63,186 nt of DNA from a bacterium BMS3Abin14 (GCA_002897695.1 BDTG01000013.1:1-63186); one strand, 5' to 3'. Positions 25,099-33,413 are shown, counted from the stretch's first letter. Program-made: numbers and translations. Notes: a model not told the origin generated them from the letters alone.

Positions 25099-26487
25099 AT
25101 GGACGTCTTTCACTCTTTAATGATGGGGTTTTCCGTCGCTTTAAGGCCCCTGAACCTCGGTGTGGCTTTCGCCGGCTGCCTGGTTGGAACCGTGATCGGG
25201 GTTCTTCCCGGCATCGGCCCCATCACGGGGGTAGCTATTCTGGTTCCCCTTACCTTCGCCATCAAACTCCCGCCGGAATCGGCCCTCATTCTCCTGGCCG
25301 GGATTTATTACGGGGCAATGTACGGAGGGTCCACTACGAGTATTCTGCTGAATGTGCCCGGTGAGACGGCCTCGGTGGTCACCACCATCGATGGATACCA
25401 GATGGCCCGCCAGGGCCGCGCGGGCCCTGCTCTCGCCATCTCCGCCATCGGTTCCTTCATCGCCGGCACCATCTCGGTTATCGGCCTGATGCTCTTCGGC
25501 CCTTTTCTGGCTAACGTTGCGATCCGCTTCGGCCCGGCCGAATATCTGGCCCTGATGGTATTCGCTTTCTCAATGATTTCCAGCCTTGCGGGCAGGAATC
25601 TTGCCAAAGCCATGATCTCCACCCTCTTCGGCCTCATGCTCGCCACCGTGGGTCTGGATCCGGGCAGCGCCGTTCCACGCTATACATTCGGCCAACTGAA
25701 ACTCTACGACGGGATGGACTTCCTCGTGGTGGCAATCGGCCTCTTCGCCATCAGCGAGGTCCTGTCCCTTCTGGAGGAAACCCACACCGGCCAGACGGCC
25801 AAGGCCGAGATGGGGAAGGTCTATATCTCGTTCAAGGAGTTCATGTTTTCACTGGGAGCTATCCTCCGGGGCAGCTTCCTGGGATTTTTCATAGGCGTCC
25901 TTCCCGGCGCCGGCGCTTCCATCGCCAGTTTCATCTCCTACACCCTCGAGAAGAGGGTTTCCAACCGAAACGACACCTTCGGCAAGGGCGACATACGGGG
26001 GGTGGCCGGTCCTGAGTCGGCCAACAACGCCGCAGCCGGGGGGGCGCTCATTCCATTGCTTACCCTGGGAATACCGGGAAGTGGAACCACAGCTGTCCTG
26101 TTGGGCGCCATCATGGGGATGAACATCGTACCCGGGCCTCTCATGTTCCAGCAGCACCCCGATGTGGTGTGGGGCCTGGTGGCGTCCATGTACATAGGCA
26201 ACCTGATGCTGCTGGTCCTCAACCTTCCCCTAGTGGGGCTATTCGTCAAGATCCTCCTTATACCCAATTGGTTCCTCATCCCGGCCGTGACGGCCATCAG
26301 CTTCATCGGCGTCTATTCCGTCAACAACAGCCCCTTCGATCTCCTCCGGCTCCAGGCCGAAGATGGCCTTCTTGAATCTTTTGGCAATCAATACAGCGCC
26401 TCCGATGCCCACGATCAGCATTATCCCTATGTAGAAAAATCCCCGCCTGCGATGCTCCCGGATGATGTGCTGAACATTCTCGATTAG
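25099..26487 (+). pseudogene. tctA: TctA large subunit, 3' end replaced by foreign antisense sequence
   Basis: TctA is the large membrane subunit of the tripartite tricarboxylate transporter. Residues 1-415 match the family well: GVLPGIGPITGVAILVPL, YYGAMYGGSTTSILLNVPGE, FLGFFIGVLPGAGASIASF and GIPGSGTTAVLLGA. At about 26340, after YSVNNSPFDLL, the sequence leaves the family. The remaining 46 codons read backwards through a sensor-kinase gene on the other strand. About 80 residues with the last helices are lost, so the protein is probably not functional. Confidence 0.85.
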
Positions 26488-26991
26488 GTATCCCACCGAA
26501 ACGATCCCGATGATCGCGCCGGAATCATCGAACACCGGCGTTTTACCCCTCAGCGATGGTCCAAGAGTGCCCACGGCTTTGGAACCGTATGATCGGCCAT
26601 CCTCAAGGGCGGGCGCATTATCTCCGCCGACCATGGATTTTCCCAGCCGGTCGGGGTTTGGATGGGAATAACGAATACCGTTGCTGTCACCCACCACGAC
26701 GAACTCCGCGCCGACTGTCTTCCTGATTCCATCCGCCAGGGGCTGAATGACCCCGGCGGGGTCTCCGGCAGCTAATTCCCGCCGGATTTCGGGGATCATG
26801 GACACCGTCTGGGAAACCCGCAGCGCTCTTTTCCCTATCTGGTCCTCAAGGATACCGCCGATGAGGCCGGAAAAGACGATCCCCATCATCCCTACCTGAA
26901 AGGCCAAAAGTGAGGTCACCAGAAGGATCATCCTGTTCTGGAGAGTTCTCGGAAATGGAAAAAAACGGGCCAAACTTAAAAGGGTTGTCAT
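26239..26991 (-). pseudogene. CitA/DcuS-type sensor histidine kinase, kinase half deleted
   Basis: The start of a two-component carboxylate sensor is clear. A first membrane helix (about 20-42) leads to a CitAP/sCache-type periplasmic domain (about 45-165; GRSYGSKAVGTLGPSLRGKTPVF, VFDDSGAIIGIVSVGYL). A second helix lies at about 180-200, and then the cytoplasmic KKAIFGLEPEEI that normally leads into PAS and kinase domains. At about 26340 the frame runs into tctA antisense and stops at 26239. PAS, HisKA and ATPase domains are gone. Such kinases often control TctCBA genes, so the original locus probably had tctCBA plus a sensor/regulator pair. Confidence 0.82.
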
Positions 26992-27086
26992 GGCATCACC
27001 CGGTCAGCAAATGGGTTGAATGGATAAACTTTCCAGAAGTTCATTATCGAGGATTTGCCATAATCCATCAAGCGGGATGTAATGAT

Positions 27087-27139
27087 CCCCGTCTTCCAAA
27101 ACAAAAAGCCACGAATGGACTTTTTGCGACTCTGTCAAT
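27087..27139 (+). repeat. Dispersed repeat arm (gtcttccaaaacaaaaagcc ... tttttgcgactctgtcaa)
   Basis: This 53-bp sequence is nearly identical to 57873-57924, the right arm of the MITE-like element described there. A similar tgccataatccatca word precedes it at about 27056-27070. Confidence 0.8.
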
Positions 27140-27300
27140 ATTGTGTCGCCAAAGGCACCAACAGTGTGGTTATTTTGCAACATTTTCGGTGGCCGAAAAC
27201 CTTTTTTCTGCCTGTGGCATAGACATCACCCGGAAAACTTTCCCCCGTTATCCCCATTACAAGGGCACCTCCGGACTGGGATGTCAAAGTGTGGCAATAT

Positions 27301-27317
27301 CGGCACGTATATTGCGG
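27301..27317 (+). promoter_or_regulatory. Sigma54 (RpoN) -24/-12 promoter
   Basis: The sequence cGGCACGtatatTGCgg matches the consensus TGGCACG-N4-TTGC in nearly every position. It has GG at -24 and GC at -12 separated by ten bases. Transcription would start near 27327 and lead to the small gene at 27418. An enhancer-binding protein would be needed, but none is encoded nearby. Confidence 0.7.
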
Positions 27318-27417
27318 CGCTGCGAATGCCGGAGAGGTTGAATCCGCGTTAGAGGATAACGGCGGGGATTCTAATCGGGACCGGTGAGGTTATTTCAACC
27401 GTGAACGGGAGGCGAAG

Positions 27418-27621
27418 ATGGATATGCAGGAGGTTTTGGAGGTTTTGGACGTTCCGGAGAACCAACCCGCCGCCTTGGGGCATGGGGGCGACAGGGACGC
27501 GGAGATGTTGGCCAGGTCTTTCTACCGGCTTCTCAGGAAAAACGGGTACACGCGGAACCAGGTCATCAGCGTGGCGGGGTACATCCTCGACAGCCTGATC
27601 CATGAGTTCGAAACAGATTAA
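27418..27621 (+). CDS. Small hypothetical protein behind a sigma54 promoter
   Basis: This 67-residue protein is unfamiliar. It is acidic at both ends with a basic helix-turn segment in the middle (LARSFYRLLRKNGYTRNQVISVAGYILDSLIHEF) that could be a small helical bundle. There is no signal peptide or cysteine. The start ATG follows GGGAGG with a good six-base spacing. It lies 90 bases after a convincing sigma54 promoter and converges on csp. Codon use is like the chromosome. It is probably a real, regulated small protein, but its function is unknown. Confidence 0.65.
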   Translation: MDMQEVLEVLDVPENQPAALGHGGDRDAEMLARSFYRLLRKNGYTRNQVISVAGYILDSLIHEFETD

Positions 27622-27631
27622 CCCAGGACAC

Positions 27632-27670
27632 AAAAAAAGACCCCGGGACATTTAATGTCCCGGGGTCTTC
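27632..27670 (-). terminator. Terminator of the cold-shock gene
   Basis: GACCCCGGGACAT pairs with ATGTCCCGGGGTC around TTA. On the minus strand it is followed by a run of seven T residues, which makes it the csp terminator. The same hairpin also faces the end of the convergent small gene. Confidence 0.9.
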
Positions 27671-27692
27671 AGGTGGCCTGCTCTAACGTGGC

Positions 27693-27893
27693 TTACAGAG
27701 CGGTGACGTTATTGGCCTGAGGTCCCTTGGGGCCGTCTACAACCTCAAAGCTCACTTTCTGGCCCTCATTCAGGGTCTTGAAGCCGTCACCCTGAATTGC
27801 CGAGAAATGGACGAAAACGTCTGGGCCTTCGGCCTGCTCGATGAACCCGAAACCCTTGGACTCGTTAAACCACTTTACAGTTCCTTCTGCCAT
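27693..27893 (-). CDS. cspA: Cold-shock family RNA/DNA-binding protein
   Basis: The 66-residue single CSD domain has both RNA-binding motifs, KGFGFI (RNP1) and VFVHFSAI (RNP2). It is of full family length. Such proteins bind single-stranded RNA and melt secondary structure. The true start is ATG 27893 behind AGAAGGAG; a longer in-frame version only translates the leader. A promoter at 28068-28096 gives an untranslated leader of roughly 165 bases, as is usual for csp mRNAs. A strong terminator follows. Confidence 0.96.
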   Translation of the reverse strand: MAEGTVKWFNESKGFGFIEQAEGPDVFVHFSAIQGDGFKTLNEGQKVSFEVVDGPKGPQANNVTAL

Positions 27894-28233
27894 TTTACTT
27901 CTCCTTCTTTCTCTGTTTTTTTGCAGCTTGCCGGAACAGCCCTGGAACAAATCAAAAAAGGCCCTGAACGTAAAGCCCAAGACCATTATTCGATCAAATG
28001 TTCTCCATAAAGCTCTTCCGTACTACAAAACTGGTTTTAACCGGGAGCAACTCTCACCGGCGAGGTATAGATACTCTAAAGGAAAGGGAGTTGCAAGCTT
28101 TTTTTTTCGGTGATTATCCCCGGGAAATGGTCAGAACCTGAAACCCCTTTGCCATTTTAAAAAAATTGGGTATTTTCCAATCCCTGGGCCGATAATAATA
28201 TCGTCCAACTTTTTCAAAGGGGTATGGAAAACC
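27894..28233. other. csp leader and spacer to the next gene
   Basis: Bases 27894-28061 are the long 5' leader of csp on the minus strand. The csp promoter follows at 28068-28096. Bases 28100-28233 lie upstream of the divergent binding-protein gene and are AT-rich around 28155-28200, with no further feature seen. Confidence 0.6.
28068..28096 (-). promoter_or_regulatory. Sigma70-type promoter of csp
   Basis: On the minus strand TTGCAA (28091-28096) is separated by exactly 17 bases from TATCTA (28068-28073). The predicted start near 28061 yields a long leader typical of cold-shock genes. Confidence 0.6.
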
Positions 28234-29010
28234 ATGAATAATAAGTTGAACCTCCTTAAGACAAGTATCGTTTCACTTGGAATCCTGGCCACAGCCTTTG
28301 CTTCCCCGAGTGGGGTCCCCAACGCCGCGGCGGCCTCCGACACCATTTCCTTCGGGGTGCTTCCCGTCATTCAGGCACTTCCCCTGTTCGTCGCATATGA
28401 GAAGGGATACTTTTCCGACGAGGGCCTGAATGTGGAATTAATAACCTTCAAGTCCGGTCTTGAAAAGGACGCCGCCATGGCCGCCCGAAGTACCCAGGGA
28501 TACTTCGGGGACATGCTCACGTCTCTTATTCTTGACGCCAACCAGACCCCTTCGAGGATGGTTGCCACCCTCTACAACACCACTGGTGACCAGCGCATGT
28601 TCGCCATTCTTGCCGCGCCCGGCACAGGTAAACCGTCCCTGGCAGAGCTTGCCGAAGCTGGAATAGCGGGCAGCTCCAACACCGTTATCGAGTACCTTAC
28701 CCGTAAACTCCTTCAGGCCGAAGCGCCGGGGGCAAAGCTCAACCTCATCGAGGCGAAGAGTATTCCGTCCCGGGTTCCCATGCTTCTTTCCGGAAGGGTT
28801 CCCGGGGCCGTTCTCCCCGAACCACTCGTGACCTTCGTTGAGAAGAAGGGTGCCACGGTGGTTGCGGACGACCGTGGAAAGGGGATCGCGCCTCCGTCAG
28901 TTCCGGATCGCCGTCTTGTGATGGATTCCTATAATTGGCTCCGGAACAAGGGGATACTCAAATCCGAACTGACCTGGCCGGAGATGGTCCAGGAGGGATT
29001 ACTGGATTGA
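28234..29010 (+). CDS. NitT/TauT-type ABC substrate-binding protein, probably internally deleted
   Basis: A signal peptide (1-34) leads into an SsuA/NMT1-like binding protein: IQALPLFVAYEKGYFSDEGLNVEL, GDMLTSLILDAN, SNTVIEYLTRKLL and VPGAVLPEPLVTFVEKKGA. After KGIAPPSV the text jumps directly to PDRRLVMDSYNWLRNKGIL, which in the family is the C-terminal end. Roughly 55-65 residues that usually lie between them are missing in frame. At 258 residues it is short compared with about 320. No permease or ATPase gene is adjacent. It is probably non-functional, although the reading frame is open. Confidence 0.75.
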   Translation: MNNKLNLLKTSIVSLGILATAFASPSGVPNAAAASDTISFGVLPVIQALPLFVAYEKGYFSDEGLNVELITFKSGLEKDAAMAARSTQGYFGDMLTSLILDANQTPSRMVATLYNTTGDQRMFAILAAPGTGKPSLAELAEAGIAGSSNTVIEYLTRKLLQAEAPGAKLNLIEAKSIPSRVPMLLSGRVPGAVLPEPLVTFVEKKGATVVADDRGKGIAPPSVPDRRLVMDSYNWLRNKGILKSELTWPEMVQEGLLD

Positions 29011-29065
29011 GGTATCGGCGCGTGGGAGCTTGGGCGTAAAAGATAATATAGCTGACGCAGTGTAA

Positions 29066-29752
29066 CGTCGTAAGGCCTGGGGAAATATCGGCGGTTCAAG
29101 AGTCCTCCAGGAAGGGAAGATCAGCATTGGGGATCTTCGAACTTCCCTTTGGGCCCTATACATCGGAGCCGCGCTTCTGGCGGCAGGATACATGACCATC
29201 CGGCATATGTGGATCATGTCCCCCCTTGTGGCCCTATCCCTTTTCTCGAGCCTCTTTTATACAGCCCCGCCCATTCGATATGGATATCTGGGCCTGGGGG
29301 AGGTTTTCGCGGCGGTGAACATGGGGCCTGTAATGGTGGTGGGGACCCAGTGGATCATTTCAGGCGCCCCCTCAGGGACCGCATTCCTCATTTCCCTGCC
29401 CATCGGGATGATGGTGGCCGGGATTCTCTATTATCAGAGCATGCCGGACATGGAGACCGACGCATCGGTGGGAAAGCGGACCATCACTGTCCGACTGGGC
29501 CGCCGCGGCGCGTATCTCGGCCTCATGGCCCAGTGGGCCGTCACCTACACCCTCATCCTGGGCCTGGCCGCCGGAAGCATTCTGTCGCCTGTTGCGGCCG
29601 CATCCCTTCTCACCTGGCCTATCCTCTTCAGGCTCCTGTGGATCATCCCCGGTGTGGAGGACTGGCAGGAACTCAATGATTACGGCCATTATGTCCGAAA
29701 ACTCTACCTTATCAACGGGATCATCATAATCCTGGCCATCTGGACACGATAA
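29066..29752 (+). pseudogene. MenA/UbiA-type prenyltransferase lacking its N-terminus
   Basis: The open frame from 29066 encodes GGSRVLQEGKISIGDLRTSL, a typical mid-protein UbiA segment. Membrane helices follow with FYTAPPIRYGYLGLGEVF and the second Asp-rich motif region (QSMPDMETDASVGKRTITVRLG). The first third with the first NDxxDxxxD-type motif is absent, and an in-frame TAA sits just upstream at 29063. A methionine start at 29192 would give 186 residues, about 60% of the usual length. Family members attach prenyl chains to quinone precursors. The break lies just after the shortened binding-protein gene, suggesting a deletion between them. Confidence 0.72.
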
Positions 29753-29756
29753 AGAA

Positions 29757-29930
29757 CGTCCAACGTCCAAGGTCCAATGCCCAACGGGGGAAAGCAGTAT
29801 CGAAGTAACGAGGTATCGAAGTGTCGAGGTGTTGGCGGCGGGCGATGGGCAATAGGCGATGGGCTATAGGCTATAGGCAATCATGACTCAGCTCACGATG
29901 ACAAATTACCCTCTGGACTCTGGACTCCAG
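29757..29930. repeat. Short-period low-complexity repeats
   Basis: Several types of short words run in series: aacgtccaacgtccaaggtcc, tatcgaagtaacgaggtatcgaag, gggcgatgggcaataggcg and ctctggactctggactcc. The last word recurs at 43448-43471 and 52173-52202. Confidence 0.8.
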
Positions 29931-29953
29931 CACGTGGAACATGGAACCGGGTT

Positions 29954-30601
29954 TCAGGCGGGCGGGGGGAGCTCGGCTTCCCTGATCAGGCTTTCCAGGG
30001 AGGCGGGGGCTACGGGATCGAACTCGGCTACCCCGATATCGATAGAAAGCCTGTAATCTCCGGCCCCCTTATGGTTGGCCATCTCCATGCTTTTACTTAT
30101 GCGAGAGGCAATCATATCCCTGAAGCCAAGTGTGGATTTGGGCAGAAATGCGATGAACTCATCCTCGGCATACCTGGCCACGATGTCGGATCCGCGGAAA
30201 GAAGACAGTAGCGCTTGTGCCGCCATGATCAGCGCGAAGTCCCTCTCCTCGGAGCCGAATTTTTCCGTTATTTTACCAAGGTTGTTCAATCGGATAAAGA
30301 ATACAAGGGCCCTCTCGGAAAACCGCTCCCCCCACTCCATCTGCTGGCGCGCAATGGCGAAAAAAGCCCTTCGATTATTTAGGCCGGTCAACTCATCTGT
30401 GAGTTCAATGACCTTGAAATCAGTGGGCCGATTCTGTTTTTCGTTAAAATAGAGACCGGTGGTGATGATGCATGCCATGCCCAGAAACCAGATGACGGGA
30501 AAAACAAACCAGCTGTTTATTCCGAAGCGCTCACCATGGAGGATAATCATAATGACCGTCCACGCGGCCGCAGTTCCGGGGAGGACAATACGATTAATCA
30601 A
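29954..30601 (-). CDS. Degenerate GGDEF-domain membrane protein
   Basis: Two membrane helices (about 6-20 and 28-52) precede a GGDEF-type domain starting at ELTDELTGLNNRRAFF. The active-site motif reads YAEDEF in place of GGDEF, so two glycines are lost and cyclase activity is unlikely. The family's last helix is also missing. The frame ends after SLIREAELPPPA where ADxALYxAK is expected, and runs into low-complexity repeats. It may be a degenerate c-di-GMP-related sensor or a gene in decay. Length 215. Confidence 0.75.
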   Translation of the reverse strand: MINRIVLPGTAAAWTVIMIILHGERFGINSWFVFPVIWFLGMACIITTGLYFNEKQNRPTDFKVIELTDELTGLNNRRAFFAIARQQMEWGERFSERALVFFIRLNNLGKITEKFGSEERDFALIMAAQALLSSFRGSDIVARYAEDEFIAFLPKSTLGFRDMIASRISKSMEMANHKGAGDYRLSIDIGVAEFDPVAPASLESLIREAELPPPA

Positions 30602-30677
30602 ATCACCACACTTCCTTCACGTTCCCATGCGAGCCGATCTGCAGCGACAGGGACTCGGCGAATCAGAGGCAACCTGC

Positions 30678-31442
30678 CTACAATTTTATACGGATAAACA
30701 TGACAAGAGCAAGGAAAAGTGGTTTGAACAACCTCAGTATTTTTTTCATAAGGGGGGGCTTTCCCGAATTTCCAAGTGCGAGCGACACCGGTTTTCTGAT
30801 GTATTCCATCGGTTCAGTCTTCTGCTGCGCGGCCAATTTAATCCAGAAATCCCTGTCTGATTGCTTCTGGTTCAAAGCTATTACCCTGTCGAACCACCTC
30901 CGGGCGTTTAATCCATCTCCAATCCGGCGGTACATCTCTCCTATGAGATAGGTGGTCCAATACAGCCTGTTTTCCATTACACCATCTTTTTCAAAAGCCC
31001 GCTGGAAATACTCTATTACCTTCTTTCGATATTCCAGCTCGTCAGCTTTTCGTCCGTCGAGACTTGAACACCACACAGCCCGAAGATAGAGTGAACCGAC
31101 GGCAAAGTTGTCCAGCCCTTTTGCTTCCTGCAAAATGGCCAGGAACTCCCATTTACGACCGGACGAAATTTCCATTTCGCCAGGGCCGCCAAGCATTGGT
31201 GTAATCCGTTCCTCTACAAACTGTCTTGTCTTCTGATCCACCGGGCCATCTTCTGTGGTGGCTCTCGTATAGCCGCAGGAAGGGCAAGTGGATACCTGAA
31301 ACAGGAGGGGCTGTTCCCCAACCGCCATTTCGAGGATATCGGTGGTAACCGGACCAAGGGTATTGGTATGGATAACCTTTTTCGAATCGAAGGTTGTACC
31401 GCAGCAGGAACACGTTATTTCGATGGACACAAGAGTTGTCAA
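30678..31442 (-). CDS. DUF2225-type protein with zinc ribbon and TPR-like helices
   Basis: The N-terminus carries two cysteine pairs (CSCC and CPSC, residues about 12-58) that could bind zinc, in the arrangement of DUF2225 proteins. Residues about 100-215 are helical and TPR-like (GSLYLRAVWCSSLDG, YFQRAFEKDGVMENRLYWTTYLIGEMYRRIGDGLNARRWFDRVI). The C-terminal 30 residues are hydrophobic and basic (KILRLFKPLFLALVMFIRIK) and may form a membrane anchor. Function is unknown. It lies beside the sigma/anti-sigma cluster and is probably in the same direction of transcription. Confidence 0.7.
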   Translation of the reverse strand: MTTLVSIEITCSCCGTTFDSKKVIHTNTLGPVTTDILEMAVGEQPLLFQVSTCPSCGYTRATTEDGPVDQKTRQFVEERITPMLGGPGEMEISSGRKWEFLAILQEAKGLDNFAVGSLYLRAVWCSSLDGRKADELEYRKKVIEYFQRAFEKDGVMENRLYWTTYLIGEMYRRIGDGLNARRWFDRVIALNQKQSDRDFWIKLAAQQKTEPMEYIRKPVSLALGNSGKPPLMKKILRLFKPLFLALVMFIRIKL

Positions 31443-31481
31443 AGTTCATCCCTCTTAAGGTCAAAAACCCAGGTCGTCTGA

Positions 31482-32399
31482 TCAGTCGGGATCGCCTCCG
31501 GACCCCTCGCCATCATCTTCCCCACTGCCGGAGCCGCCTTCACTTTGCCCGCCGTCCGACTGTTCCTCACCTGTGGCATTGTCAGCCCCCTCTTCGTCGG
31601 ACGCCGATAAATTATCAATATGCCTTTCAAGAATATCATCAGGGTCATTATCGGAGATACCCTCGTAAGCCCTCCCCGAAAGGTCCCTGAGAAGTTGGAT
31701 GATATCGCCTTCTTCATGCCGCTCATTCTCAATTAGAGCGGCAGCATATTTGCTGACTTTTCGGGAATCTGCCCCATATCCGCTGGCGGCCTTTACCATC
31801 TCCATGATCTGAATCGGCTCAAGGCTTCCGGCCGAAGTACCCATTGCCATTGCGTCGTAGACGTGGCGAAGAGCTTCCCGGTCCATCCCGGCGGCAATGG
31901 CGCCGGCCGTCTCAATTATAAGTTCCTCCCTCTTTTCCCCAGTCACGCCCAAGCCTTCTGCCAGGCCGACGGAAAGTTCCAGTCGTTCCTGGACCCTTTC
32001 CAACGCCCTGATTATGGATCTCTCACCCACATTCTTGGCCAGTCCCTCCATAATCTTCCCCGCAATCGGTCCGAGGGGAAGGTTCTTTTCCGAGGCGGCG
32101 GCCAACACCTGGAGCATTTCACCAATGCCGACCCCTCCCACGCCATTTTCAAGGGACTTCTCGATAACGGGTGCGATAACTTCCTCGTGGACACCTGCCC
32201 TGACAGCCGCGGCCGCATTCTTCAGGACGCTTTCTCTTTCGATGGGTGATGCAATTTCCCCGGCAATCTTACCCCTTAATGTATCCGACAGAGTTGGCGC
32301 CGCCATCGCCGTAGACGACAGGATTACCATCGGAAGGACGATCATTACTGCAAAGAGTATAGGGTTTATACTACCATCTATAATCAACCATCGCTTCAT
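31482..32399 (-). CDS. Secreted helical protein with acidic Ser/Gly-rich tail (paralogue of 33822-34262)
   Basis: This 305-residue protein starts at ATG 32399 after GGAGG; an upstream TTG is rejected. It has a signal peptide to about residue 33 (TAMAA). A helical domain follows, beginning TLSDTLRGKIAGEIASPIERESVLKNAAAAVRAG. About 60 residues of Asp/Glu/Ser/Gly-rich tail end in GSGSGEDDGEGSGGDPD. The first domain is clearly related to that of the protein at 33822-34262 (LSD.L...I.SP..R..VL..A..AV.AG). The family is not one I know. It lies downstream of the E-set lipoprotein, anti-sigma and sigma genes and could belong to their regulon. Confidence 0.7.
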   Translation of the reverse strand: MKRWLIIDGSINPILFAVMIVLPMVILSSTAMAAPTLSDTLRGKIAGEIASPIERESVLKNAAAAVRAGVHEEVIAPVIEKSLENGVGGVGIGEMLQVLAAASEKNLPLGPIAGKIMEGLAKNVGERSIIRALERVQERLELSVGLAEGLGVTGEKREELIIETAGAIAAGMDREALRHVYDAMAMGTSAGSLEPIQIMEMVKAASGYGADSRKVSKYAAALIENERHEEGDIIQLLRDLSGRAYEGISDNDPDDILERHIDNLSASDEEGADNATGEEQSDGGQSEGGSGSGEDDGEGSGGDPD

Positions 32400-32439
32400 C
32401 TTACTTACCTCCAACCGGTCTTACGTTACTGATTTTTCC

Positions 32440-32865
32440 TCAATAGACCTGTATATCCCCGTTCATGGTGCCCCTTACCGTCAGGACACCCGTGACACCA
32501 CCGAAATCATCCTTTTCCACCCTGCCTTTTCCCATGCCAACCGTAACGGAACCGTCCACCATAAAAAAATACCGATAATGGCCGGGAGGGAGGGGAAACT
32601 TTGCCGACCATATCCCCCTGTGCCGTTTTTCAGCGGACACCCTAAGGGTGGCCGCATTAACCGTCTTCGCGTTCATAAGGACAAGAACAACTCGCCCGGC
32701 ATTGGGGGCTTCAACCGAAAAACGGATAATATCCCCGTCTGCAACCACCGCGGGCCGGACCTGGGCGGTTGCACACCCAAAAAGGAATCCCGCCATCAGC
32801 AGGATAAGGGTCGCGGCCCTAGATGCCGACCCTGACCACAGAATTTTTCGAACCAAAGTCGTCAC
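32440..32865 (-). CDS. Lipoprotein with isoamylase/AMPK-type E-set domain
   Basis: A signal peptide with lipobox FGC (about Cys31) is followed by one E-set domain of the glycogen-binding (CBM48-like) kind: RFSVEAPNAGRVVLVLMNAK, GIWSAKFPLPPGHYRYFFMVDGSV. Aromatic residues of the sugar site are only partly present (W in GIWSAKF, Y in HYRYF). It overlaps the anti-sigma gene by 47 bases in another frame, so translational coupling is likely. It shares its fold with the C-terminal half of that anti-sigma factor. Confidence 0.75.
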   Translation of the reverse strand: MTTLVRKILWSGSASRAATLILLMAGFLFGCATAQVRPAVVADGDIIRFSVEAPNAGRVVLVLMNAKTVNAATLRVSAEKRHRGIWSAKFPLPPGHYRYFFMVDGSVTVGMGKGRVEKDDFGGVTGVLTVRGTMNGDIQVY

Positions 32866-33412
32866 TAATCGAATAGTCCGCCGTAGGATCAGCTACACGC
32901 TTTTTCCCGTCGATGAGAAGGACATACCGATATTCACCGGGTTGGACATTCAAATCGACCAACCAGTATCCCGCTTTCCCACGGGGTTTCAGCGGGATCT
33001 CTCCAGACCAGTGGTTAAAGTCACCCAACACGGAAACGGAGTGGGCCTCCGGCGCATAGTAAACGAGCCTGAAGGAGGCCGGCTGCACAGGAAGATCAGG
33101 TGCCCGACGGACATTCAAAGCCACCCCCAGAACGAAAAGAAGACACACTGTTGCCATAGCCGCTCCCGCAAAAAACGGACGCGGCGTGGGAAGCAGACCA
33201 CGGACCAGGAACCGGATACCCCGAGGCACAAGAAAGTCAGGGGCCTTCATGACACCGAGATCACCGGCTGTGCGGACAAGGGCCCCGATCTCCTCGACAT
33301 AGGCATGGAGGGATGGGTCCCCGTCGAGCATAAGCTGAAATGCCTTCTTTTCCTCACCCTGGAGTTCACCATCTACGAACCTGTGAACCAGGCCCAGGTC
33401 TTCCCGCTTCAC
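32819..33412 (-). CDS. Anti-sigma factor with C-terminal E-set (glycogen-binding-type) domain
   Basis: Residues 1-60 form a zinc-less anti-sigma domain (VHRFVDGELQGEEKKAFQLML, the usual DGEL motif). One membrane helix spans about 78-100. The outside part (110-197) is an E-set/AMPK-CBM domain with VSVLGDFNHWSGEIPLKPRG and PGEYRYVLLIDGKKRVADPT. The domain therefore sits in the periplasm and may sense a glycan or other ligand. The gene follows the sigma factor by one base. Because the sigma factor is internally deleted, the pair may no longer regulate. Confidence 0.85.
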   Translation of the reverse strand: MKREDLGLVHRFVDGELQGEEKKAFQLMLDGDPSLHAYVEEIGALVRTAGDLGVMKAPDFLVPRGIRFLVRGLLPTPRPFFAGAAMATVCLLFVLGVALNVRRAPDLPVQPASFRLVYYAPEAHSVSVLGDFNHWSGEIPLKPRGKAGYWLVDLNVQPGEYRYVLLIDGKKRVADPTADYSISDDFGSKNSVVRVGI

Positions 33413-33413
33413 T

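Larger units (their letters stand above)
26992..27417. other. Repeat and sigma54-promoter region before the 67-codon gene
   Basis: No protein gene is seen here. The interval holds a repeat arm at 27087-27139 that recurs at 57873-57924, and a sigma54-type promoter at 27301-27317. Between 27320 and 27417 lies a leader of about 90 bases with the small inverted repeat ggttatttcaacc at about 27386-27398. Confidence 0.5.

Noticed and set aside
26343-26487. The last 46 codons of the tctA frame as a genuine C-terminal domain
   Set aside because: They are the exact antisense of a sensor-kinase reading frame and unlike any TctA end.
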